Shown here: one piece after another, positions 55,921 to 64,000 of the stretch
Layout of the letters: each line of letters starts with the position of its first letter
Numbering within the stretch: the stretch's first letter is position 1
Origin: Puccinia triticina
Lineage: Eukaryota; Basidiomycota; Pucciniomycetes; Pucciniales; Pucciniaceae
Length of the DNA stretch: 64,000 bases
Assembly (NCBI RefSeq): GCF_026914185.1
Contig: NC_070570.1
Coordinates: 4,278,001-4,342,000 of the forward strand
Direction: 5' to 3'
Made by a program: the position numbers and the translations under genes
Notes under the pieces: model-generated
Databases searched by the model: none
What the model saw: the letters and a program-made list of their open reading frames with translations, nothing else
What the model was told of the DNA's origin: nothing

Positions 55921-58282
55921 TCACAGGCAAACTTTGGGCACGCGATTAGGATCGAGAGCCTTGGAGAGGGAGTTGACAGTGCTGATGGCCATGACGCCCA
56001 AGCCGAAGGCGACAGTCAACAGGCCGGCCCAGTTTTCTCTCTCGAAGATGGAGCCGGATTTCGTCGACAGCTTAAGCTGACAAGCAGCTGGGAAAACATA
56101 GGCCAATGCCGACGCTGCGAGTCCTCCTGTTAGTTCTAGGACTACTCCCAGGTCACATGTCCATAGTGAAACTTGAGCATCCAGAGGTTGGACATCGAAC
56201 GGCGTTAGTTTGTGGTTCCCACGCTTGTCTCGTTCTGATTCAAAAGACACTCACGCAACATGCCGATTCCTACCAATAGAGTGGTGTATAAGACGTGTCT
56301 TCTTAGATTGAACATCTCATCGGGATAAAAGAATATGTCGATTGTCTGCCAAAATCAAGCCAAGTCATAGCGTATGAAACAATGGCGGGTAAAAAGAAGC
56401 AAGATTGGAGGGGTGCACAAAAAACGTTCTCGGAAAGGATCAGAGGACAACTACAGCGCACAATTACTTACCTCGCGACAAACAAAACACTCCAAGGGTA
56501 ACGTTGTAAACATATTCAGTCCGAAACACACCCGAGCGATGTTGATAACCAAGTCATCCCGCGGAAAGTTATTGAGAATGTTACTGGAAGGCGGGGGAAG
56601 AACAAAGTAAGGTTTCAGACTATGTTAGACTGATGGCGAGATTGATCGGACTCACGCTTCGGTGCGATCAGTGAAAGTGAGAAAGCCCGAAAATGACATG
56701 ACTAAGCATGCAATCACTGATAATGCTGTAGACACATGGGTTACTTGGGCGAACCGGTCCAATGTGGGTGTTCTTAGTGAGCCATATATCAGTACTGCAA
56801 GTTAACATTTTCATCGTAACAGCAAGACATGATATGATGAGTTTTCTGAGTGCGCATAGTGACGGATGGAGGAAGGACCAATGCTTACGGGAATTGTGAT
56901 GGCAGACGAAAGCGAAGCCTGAAGTGAAACATCATCAGTACTCCTTAAAGAGACGTAACATAAAAAACAGCAATTGTCAATCATAGAATTGACTGACTGA
57001 TAACACCAATGGCTTCCACTATCCCAGGTTGGATGAACGTCCATCGGGCAGATGGATTGCCTTTCAGCTTTGGGTCAACTGAAGGACCACCAAGGGCGAC
57101 AGAAAAAACAATCATCACCATGCTGAAAGCCAAACGCAAAAAAATCCAAAATCCAAAATAAAAATAGCAACTCAACCGTCTTGTCTCGAAAATAAAAGAA
57201 AAATGTGGGATAAAAAAAAGAGTGATTTGGGGTAGAAAGTTACCTCAAGAGTGCCATAGCACTAGCTTTGCTCAGTTTGCCGATGTCCCGGTAAAGCGAT
57301 AAGGGATACGAGACGGTGATCGTGAAGAAGGTGATGACGAATGATCGCGAGAATAGGAATGAGAACCATTTGGACCTCGACACAAACGGAAATAATGTCG
57401 AAAGTACCGGTGGTATTGTGTCACCTAAAAACAGTTCAATTTAAGAATGGGCGCCGGAATGATGGAATTAGTGGTTCATGTAATCATAAAGGGCGGACAG
57501 TCAAGAAAGATAGGAAAGAGAGAGTAATGTGTGTATGTGGAGGGCTGACCAACGATGACGCCGAAAGCGCACATGCCACCGAAAGCGAAGATGAACTGAA
57601 AGAAGGAGACGGCGGCCTTTCCAGGGAAGCCGAAGCATTGTTCGAGGATGCCGATGTATGATCGTTGGCCGGTCATTTTGCTATTCAGGGCGATGAGTCT
57701 GATCGACCAATCGGTGACGATGCCCAGGACGACGACCATCAGTGTTCCTGTGACGAAGCCCGCGTTCCTGAGTGCATACGGCAGCCCGATGATCCCGGCG
57801 CCCAGGATGCTGTTGGCCATGTTCGCCACCCCGGCCATCATCCCCGTGCCCGAATCTAGTAGGTGGCTGTAGTCATCCTCATCTTCTCGGGATGAGGCGC
57901 GTGTCTTCGTGCGGTCTTGGCCCAGTAATGGCTCCTCGGTATCATCGCTGTACTGCATGTAACTCGATCCGTCGTTCTCACTCATCACCACGCTCCCCCT
58001 TTGCTTCCCGGTTTCTAGAAGACCGGACATCCGCATTTCTGAATCCAGGCCGGACAAGCCTTCCTCTCGCGCGAGAGTGTTTCTTGCGGGGTCGACCTCT
58101 GAGACCGTGTCCGAATCTGCTTCGAAGGCAGACTCTCTGCTAGCGATGGTACTCGCCAGCCGAGGGGGATAGTTCAAGCCGGCTTTCTGGTGCGATGCTG
58201 ATTCATTATTAGGGACATCGGAGGCTAGAGGTGGCCGGTGTTCTTCGCCCAATAGACATTCCCTGTCGTGAGCTTCGTCCAT
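55921..58282 (-). CDS. AVT-type vacuolar amino-acid transporter
   Basis: Eight exons on the minus strand: 58282-57550, 57424-57244, 57122-56998, 56918-56889 (30 nt), 56794-56656, 56583-56472, 56345-56255, 56171-55921; 1,662 nt, 553 residues, no lesion. The first 140 residues are acidic and Ser-rich, as in AVT proteins. The transmembrane core starts GVANMANSILGAGIIGLPYA (the substrate-site motif of the AAAP/SLC38 family) and continues LGIVTDWSIRLI, GFPGKAAVSFFQFIFAFGG, ISFAFVCHHNSLLIYGSLRT, LSVIACLVMSFSGFLTFTD, FPRDDLVINIARVCFGLNM, LELTGGLAASALAYVFPAAC and AGLLTVAFGLGVMAISTV; about eleven segments in all. The start is the ATG of MDEAHDRECLL. AVT proteins move neutral amino acids across the vacuolar membrane. 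Two truncated copies of its first exon lie at 33.7 and 54.1 kb. Confidence 0.93.
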
Positions 58283-58898
58283 GTTGATGACGAGCAAGCG
58301 GGTAGTCGTATTCTTGTGGGCCAGGCGTGGATAAATGGACCAGAGTGATTGTGAGTTGAGCTGGACAGTGTGGAGGTTGGCCAGGACGAATCAGGCATGA
58401 ACGGTTTGAGGTCGTGTGGCTTCGAGGAGTCTTCTACAGCGTTCTGAGTAACTTCCGGACTTCCTACTACTACGGGCCTGGTGCCTTTTTTCTGCTGGAC
58501 AACCGACCCCCGATCTTGTCATGTCACATCCACTGTCCATCACCTGTCACGCGTACACCAATCCTGGGCCACTTTTGTTGCCTGACTCCATTACATAGGT
58601 TTTTGTGACTCTCACCAGCTGGTCATGTGGGATCATCCATCTACCGGCTTCCCTGCCGTTTCTTTCACACAACTATCATATAGAAAATGCCCGCGATGTC
58701 GGAGTCACACCGGGTGCCAGCGGTTTCCCTTGTCAGGAGTGGGATTAAATGTATGGCGTACTGGAGATTGAAGGTATAAAATGGGCCTGTTGTGCAATCT
58801 GGTCACTCTCCCCTCATCACATTCCGCCCCACCGCAACAACCCTCCAGCTTCAATAAGCAACTCGAACCAAAACTAACCACCTCTGTGAAAGTCCAAG
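58283..58898. promoter_or_regulatory. Divergent promoter region, TATA box at 58775
   Basis: 616 bp between the divergent AVT and secreted-protein start codons. TATAAAAT at 58775-58782 lies 117 bp upstream of the ATG at 58899, followed by a CA-rich leader. I see no clear TATA on the AVT side. Confidence 0.5.
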
Positions 58899-59615
58899 AT
58901 GGTATACCTAGCCTACCTAATCACCCTTCTCTCCGGGCTTGTCTCTGTCTCCCATACGGAAGAAGTAAGCGGGACAAAAAACAACAACATGCATGCCAGA
59001 TGGCTTGGCAGCAGCTTGATGTACGGCGGCTTCACCTTGTGGGGCCGGATGGGGTTCAACATGCTTGGATATCCATGGCTCAGCAGCTTGGCCTTATTGA
59101 TGGGCGGCGCCTGCTTCGGAGGAGGGGTGTTTCTGATGAGCATGGCCCTGGGCATGGGCGGCTTCTTTGCAAAGGCCGCTGACCAGGAAATCCACTCTGT
59201 CAGTCGCCAGGCTATCCACCTTGATGCCGACCAACTCTTGCGTTGGAACTCTGCCAATAGCGTTACCTGCCACAACAGCAAATGTGTTGCTGAAGTATTC
59301 TCCAAATCCCAGTGCTTGAAGTACGCATGTTTCAACAGCCCTTTATCCCAATTTCATCATCAACTGACCATGTTCCACTCTCTCCTTGGCCTTTCTATTT
59401 GACAGGGCAGCTCAGACTTTGCGCAAGAAGAACTTGCACTCTGCTTCCAGTGGCAACTGCCAAGTAAGTTCCGCTTTCAGATTGTCATGTGCGCTGAAGA
59501 AAGTCCCCTTACCAGTTCCATTTTCTTGTTCCAGTTGTTGCTCCACAATTCCAAGGACAAAGTGGCCGCAAAAGAAATGCAAGCACCTTTCCCTTCCATC
59601 CACCCGCACAAGTAA
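58899..59615 (+). CDS. Putative small secreted protein
   Basis: Probable exons 58899-59320, 59406-59463 and 59535-59615 (GTACGC-CAG, GTAAGT-CAG); 561 nt, 186 residues. The N-terminus MVYLAYLITLLSGLVSVSHT looks like a signal peptide. Next comes a Gly/Met-rich hydrophobic stretch (LGSSLMYGGFTLWGRMGFNM, ALLMGGACFGGGVFLMSMAL) that could be one or two membrane helices, then a region with four spaced Cys (SVTCHNSKCVAEV, SQCLKAAQTLRKK, SGNCQ). No known family is recognised. Without the introns the first frame would end at 59402. It may be a secreted or membrane-embedded lineage-specific protein; an effector role is only a possibility. Confidence 0.55.
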
Positions 59616-59837
59616 AATTGTCCAAGACAGATAATCATCTCCATTTTACTGGAAATAGCCCGGATCAAATCCTCCAGAAAGCTGTCCACAGTATCTTGCA
59701 CACTTGCGGTGAAAAGAATACACACCCCAAGGACAACAAGCCTGCCCACATTGGCAAGAATCTGGTTGTCATGCTCCTCACAAAGTGTTGAACCTTATGT
59801 TCCAACTGTCAAGCTCTCAGCGGCCTTGTATCTTCTG

Positions 59838-60262
59838 TTTTACGGAGTGTGCTTTGGCACATTCCTAATAACGGAGTGTGCTTTGGCACACTCCTAATAA
59901 CAGAGTGTGCTTTGGCACACTCCTAATAACAGAGTGTGCTTTGGCACACTCCTAATAGCACTGTTCACGTAAGCTAAACATCAGCAAGATTGAAATAAAG
60001 TTTATCCCATTGTGCCAGCCAATTTGGCTGGGAAAGTATGCTGATGTATATCTCTCACATGGTCATAGATTTCTTACGTGAACAGTGCTAATAACAGAGT
60101 GTGCTTGGCACACTCCTAATAACAGAGTGTGCTTTGGCACACTCCTAATAGCAGAGTGTGCTTTGGCACACTCCTAATAACAGAGTGTGCTTTGGCACAC
60201 TCCTAATAACAGAGTGTGCTTTGGCACACTCCTAATAACAGAGTGTGCTTTGGCACACCCCT
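59838..60262. repeat. Hairpin satellite array 2 (29-bp unit, 10 copies)
   Basis: Ten units of about 29 bp, GAGTGTGC-TTTG-GCACACTCC followed by TAATAACA, i.e. the hairpin of array 1 in the opposite sense with another spacer. The first two units have CGGAGTG in place of CAGAGTG; one unit lacks a T in the loop. The array is interrupted by a small MITE at 59958-60088. Confidence 0.93.
59958..60088. mobile_element. 131-bp MITE inside hairpin array 2
   Basis: Ends GCACTGTTCACGTAAG and CTTACGTGAACAGTGC (perfect 16-bp inverted repeats). The flanks are TAATA on both sides; removing the element and one TAATA restores an exact array spacer, so a 5-bp target duplication is supported by the array itself. 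Superfamily unassigned. Confidence 0.8.
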
Positions 60263-61259
60263 AATAACGGAGTCTGAATTTGATGACTTTTGAGACACAC
60301 AAGCTCTTCACCAAAGAAGATGGATGATCTTGTGATTGTGTCTGTACTTACATATCATTGGAGACTACATTTCTTTGTCTTCTTCTCTCTCAGAGTGCGG
60401 ATTTTGAGAGGGAGGGTGATTGATGACATGTCAAAGGGCAAGTGGGGTTTTTGCAAGATGGGGGAAATTATGAGGTGTTGTTTGGAAATGAGAGCGGGAA
60501 AAAATACAAGTGGTGCTGAAAAAGGACAATCTCCAGGGAATGGATGCATCAAGATCTCTTTGAGCAATGGGACTTGGGAGCCTCTTCTTGTGCTTCTTCC
60601 AGCGCCTCTTCCACGCCTAATTTAACACAAGACCCTCTTTGGAGGGCCTGGTGCAGCCTGGCTGGCATGGAGTGCCCCTTGCAAAGTGAGCCTCCAAAGG
60701 AGGGATTTGTGCCATATAGCCCCTTACCCGCCCTGCTCTTTTTGGCATTTGGCAGGGCATTATTTTAGAAACACTATCGAATTTGATCCACTCAACCCTT
60801 TTTTTCATGTTCAGTGTCTCATGACTGCCTGCTTCTCCTGTACAAGCATGTCAAAAATCAAGTGTCCCACTCACCTTAACATTGGTCTTTTTCCTTGTTT
60901 TCCATGGGCAATACATCCACAGGCTGCCTACGTGATGTAAAGCCACCTATCAGAGTACAGGGAGTGGTGCCATCAAACCTGAGCACTTTGAAAGTCTTAT
61001 TATGACAGTAAAAAATGGTGAGAAGGTCCAAAAATAATTATACATATCCTACAAGATGCAGGAGAAGGAAGTGGTCGTTTGGCTCAGCGGAACCTTCATG
61101 CTATTCCTCACGACTGAGGAGGTACAAGCAATAGAATGGAAAACAGCAAAAAAACAAAAAAGAGTAGGGCAAACACTAGCACATGGTGTATAAGTCACTC
61201 CTTCGGAGGGTCCCTGCAGGACGGCGTCCCCCCTCCACAAGTTGAGGGTCTTAGTTAAG
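60263..61259. other. Intergenic, two AAGTCCCTC-type segments
   Basis: 60617-60720 (TTTAACACAAGACCCTCTTT and CCAAAGGAGGGATTTGTGCC) and 61190-61262 (TATAAGTCACTCCTTCGGAG and GAGGGTCTTAGTTAAGTTAG) are members of the dispersed stem-loop family. The second touches the stop codon of EBP2. The open frame at 60290-60625 has no known motif. Confidence 0.5.
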
Positions 61260-62217
61260 TTAGCTTCTACGCCCTCTGCCGCGGCCGGTGCCGCTGGAGA
61301 TCCTTCCGTCGCCCTTACCGCCCATGCCCTCAAACGAGCTCGCACTGGACTTGGTGTTCTCCTTCCATCGTCGCCCAGTCACGCCCTTCGGCTTCGGCCG
61401 TCCAAACTTGTGCTCCCGCGCCGTCCGGGTCTTCTTGCGTCCCTCCGAATCTTTTCCGGATCCCGATGGCCCTCCTGCTCGCTTCTTCGGGTTTCCCGAC
61501 AGCGTCTCCTCCACCGCGATGTCAAACTCTTGCTCATCCTGGCCATCCAGCTTGGTAACATCCTTACGCTCTGTTCGAGTGTAATTGATAAGAACTTCAA
61601 CTGATTGAACACCGAAGAAGAATTGGAGAGTAATGAAGGGAAAGATGACGAACTTTTGCGGAGTTCCTTAACGCCTTCTTTCATCCGTTTCGCCTCCTTC
61701 TCACGTTGCAGTTTATTCTCGACCTGGATAGCCTTCCCGAACTTCTTCAATTCCCGTTTTTTCTTAGCTTCCTCTGAAGCCTTGAGGCCTTCTGCTTCCT
61801 CAACCAGTCGGAGTCGGATGGTCTCCATGTGGGCATCCGACTTGATCATCTCGGCAAAGTAGTCCGGCGGTCGGAAGAATGGCTTCGAGTTCGATTCGAA
61901 CTTACGAACTGCTTGTTGGGCTGCTTCGAGTGCATTCTTGTATCTTGTTTTGGTTTGTGAGATGGATATCAGTACATCTACTTATCCAGTTGTATCTCGA
62001 GGAAGATGATAAATCAAGGAGACAAAAACTCAAACAATTCGACTTCGATCTTCAGGTCATCATTGACATCCTCGACCGTAGTTTTATTCTGGGACTCGAC
62101 GAGTTGGGTTTCAAAGAAGTCCAAGCCGAAGGTCGAGCCGAACCCTCCGGAGCCTTCGCCGCCTGTTCCGGTCGCATTGCTGAATAGACTTTCGAGAGAC
62201 GCGATGGCTGTAGTCAT
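61260..62217 (-). CDS. EBP2: rRNA-processing protein EBP2
   Basis: Three exons, 62217-62030, 61943-61654 and 61600-61260; 819 nt, 272 residues. After an N-terminal region the EBP2 core begins VEDVNDDLKIEVELFEYKNA, then FFRPPDYFAEMIKSDAHMET, the coiled-coil-like basic stretch SEEAKKKRELKKFGKAIQVE and REKEAKRMKEGVKELRK, and a Lys/Arg/Gly-rich C-terminus with KFGRPKPKGVTGRRWKENT that ends in a Gly-Arg run, all as in EBP2 of yeast and human (EBNA1BP2). It acts in the nucleolus in 60S subunit assembly and 27S pre-rRNA processing. The first ATG in a good context is at 62217; the frame is open upstream to about 62277 without another ATG. Shorter than yeast EBP2, because the acidic N-terminus is reduced. 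Confidence 0.92.
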
Positions 62218-62339
62218 GTCGGTTTCGATGTTGCTTGCTCTTGTGTTGCTTCTCGGGTAATAGCGGCTGGGCTGCAAAAATCTTCTGAAGGTTTGATATG
62301 CATGCCATATGCATATTCTTCGCCGACGACCCGGGCCAC

Positions 62340-62485
62340 ACCAGCCTAGGGCTGGGCCCCGGGTGATACCCGAGGCCTGGAGGCCATCCCGCGCTGGTCC
62401 CCTGCGGGTATACCCGAGGTCGGGTATCTAATTAACTGCTCCCGGGCACTATCCGTCGGATATCGGGTACCTCCCGCGGGGACCG
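62340..62485. promoter_or_regulatory. GC-rich CGGGTAYC motif cluster upstream of EBP2
   Basis: Several copies of CGGGTATAC, CGGGTATC, CGGGTACC and ATACCCG, 130-270 bp upstream of the EBP2 start. The same motif type fills the divergent promoter at 15.4-15.6 kb. It may be a promoter element or part of a dispersed repeat. Confidence 0.35.
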
Positions 62486-62557
62486 ACTGTCCTACTGGTT
62501 CAGGCCGTAGTATCTTGTCAATGAAAAAAAAAAGAGAAGGTACAATGCACGGCAATT

Positions 62558-62667
62558 AAAAATCCTTAATTACATCAACAAGTGCTTTTTTCGCGCAGCA
62601 TTTCCCCACTGTAGGGCCTGTGAATGCTGTGCGAAAAAAGGAGTTGTTGGTGTAATTAAGGATTTTT
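62558..62667. mobile_element. 110-bp foldback element
   Basis: Nearly the whole 110 bp folds: AAAAATCCTTAATTACATCA at the left pairs with TGGTGTAATTAAGGATTTTT at the right, and CTTTTTTCGCGCAGCAT with ATGCTGTGCGAAAAAAG, leaving a loop of about 20 bases. No clear target duplication. A small foldback MITE is the simplest reading. Confidence 0.65.
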
Positions 62668-63125
62668 TGTGAGACACTGCCTGGGAGGACGACAATCACG
62701 GCAGAGCCAGTCAATACCTCCCAGCGGCCTTGCTGGTATACCCCTCCGACCTCGGCTCCCTTTTATGTCATGCCTCAACTTTTGCCCCTGGAGACAGCCA
62801 AAAGCTATTGCCGCTGTTCCAACCTTGTCTTGATAAATGTCCCAATGCAGCTCACAACAAATACTCAATTGTCTCACTAAAAGTCATTTGCATCACTTTG
62901 CCCATTTCAGCTCGGCAAGGTTCTGAATGCACCATACATGATTGTTGTGCCCGTTGCTCCGTTTTCTTAATGCGGTGTTTCTTTGTAATCCAGCTTGTCT
63001 ACCAGACTATTCTCACTGCCTGATTGCAAAATACACGGCCATTTGGAATCAAAAAGCATGTGGCATTCCCCATTTGCATAAGGCGGATAATTGATTCTGG
63101 TTAATGATCCATTTCCATCCTCAGC
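62668..63125. other. Intergenic, nothing recognised
   Basis: No gene, RNA or repeat recognised. Confidence 0.5.
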
Positions 63126-63129
63126 GCAC

Positions 63130-63998
63130 ATGTCAGAGGATTTCCCAAATATGGCTCACAAGAAACCGGCCAATAGGGAAATTTGTACATTTGTTGTTTT
63201 CCCCCTGTGGAGACCCACCGGTCTTCCCTTTCCCGGTATGCTATCTTATGCCTATTATAGGCGTCTCTTCTGCCCGCTCTCGGGCTCTCCTCTTGTTCTC
63301 AGCCGCTCTCGGCTGCTCTCTTACTAGGTCTTCTTATTGGTCTTATCCAAGACCGGATTCTCTGACTCATATTGTATCTTCAGCCGTCCTCGGCTCTATA
63401 TTCCTATACATCTTATATCTCTATAAACGGTGCTCTCGCCTTCTTATAGCTTATTTCTCCAAAGCATGTATATTAGTGACCTAAGTTGCGACTGGACTTC
63501 TCCAAGTCCGGCCATCCCCTTTACCTTTATCCGTTCCTTACCCTGTATCTTGTATCATCCCATCCCATGGGATATATCCCTTTCCTCTCAAGTCCTCTTT
63601 ACTCCTTGCTATGCTTCGCTACCAACCCCTCGCCTATAAAAGGAGGCTCCAAGCCGTGCAATATATTCCCCAACTTAGTTCTCTCGCACTTCCCGCTTTT
63701 CAGAAACCTGCAAGACTTCACAGAAATATTTCTGTGAGTTTTTATCTTCTCCTTTACTCTGCTCCAGTAAGATTGAAGACTGACTCACTAATATAAACCA
63801 ATAATAGGACTACCCCCATACCTACTTTAAACCATCTACTCAAACTAACCCCGTCTACCCCTTGCCAGCCTCGCGAAGCGGTAAGATTCTCTACCCCTAG
63901 GATCCTCTTTTCTCTCATATCCTTATAGCTATCCGATAGGACCAAAGACTAAATTATATTCAATTGAAAACCCATTAATGTTATAAAAGCTAGCTTCA
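63130..63998 (+). mobile_element. Probable LTR or retroelement promoter region, cut by window end
   Basis: Pyrimidine-rich sequence with repeats of the type CTCTCGGCTGCTCT, a TATA box CCTATAAAAGGAGGCTCC at about 63630-63647, and a leader continuing to the window edge without an open frame. TGTCAGAGG at 63130 could be the 5' end. LTRs of rust gypsy elements have this look, but the second LTR, the primer-binding site and coding region would lie outside the window. Confidence 0.35.
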
Positions 63999-64000
63999 TA

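Overview
This is a 64-kb piece of a eukaryotic nuclear genome, most likely a rust fungus (Pucciniales, Puccinia-like). The reasons are very intron-rich genes with short GT-AG introns (14 exons in one gene), core fungal proteins (SET2, EBP2, BCKDH-E2, an AVT amino-acid transporter), a secreted GH26 glycosidase, a Tet/JBP-like 2OG-Fe(II) oxygenase, and roughly half of the sequence made of transposons, MITEs and satellites. The genus is inferred from gene content; nothing in the sequence names it.

Layout. 1-12.6 kb is a nested transposon block: a mutated retrotransposon on the minus strand (gag, RT, RNase H; DIRS-like by RT type) whose gag is split at 4277 by a 5.07-kb non-autonomous CACTA element (3-bp TSD CAA) that is one giant palindrome of 173-bp repeats. 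A second CACTA-like element (221-1376, TSD TTG) lies beyond the RNase H. 12.7-16.9 kb holds two divergent genes, an uncharacterised 785-aa protein and a GPALPP/DUF3752 protein. 18.1-19.4 kb is a damaged Tet-like oxygenase gene, and 20.3-21.4 kb is an array of about 40 copies of a 28-bp hairpin unit. 23.9-29.2 kb has three PIF/Harbinger-type insertions side by side (two MITEs and one full-length element carrying transposase plus Myb/SANT-like gene, both disabled), each flanked by TTA/TAA.

29.4-33.1 kb is a complete SET2 histone H3K36 methyltransferase. 33.7-35.0 kb carries a truncated AVT-transporter copy and an intact secreted protein made of Kex2-spaced repeats. 36.5-39.2 kb has the mitochondrial branched-chain ketoacid dehydrogenase E2 and a tail-anchored cytochrome b5. 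A LINE remnant follows at about 40 kb, and a 12-exon secreted GH26 glycosidase at 42.2-44.3 kb. 44-54 kb is mostly repeat debris without a recognisable gene. 54.1-55.2 kb is a second, broken copy of the AVT fragment plus Kex2-repeat gene, next to the intact 8-exon AVT gene (55.9-58.3 kb). 58.9-59.6 kb is a small putative secreted protein gene, 59.8-60.3 kb a second array of the same hairpin motif, 61.3-62.2 kb the rRNA-processing gene EBP2, and 63.1-64.0 kb a probable LTR.

The host genes are separate housekeeping or secretory genes and do not form a pathway cluster. The most unusual content is the Kex2-repeat peptide gene with its duplicated transporter neighbour, the two hairpin-satellite arrays, the giant palindromic CACTA element, and the row of Harbinger insertions. 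Exon boundaries were set by eye from GT/AG signals; reading-frame totals were checked and close for every gene called intact.
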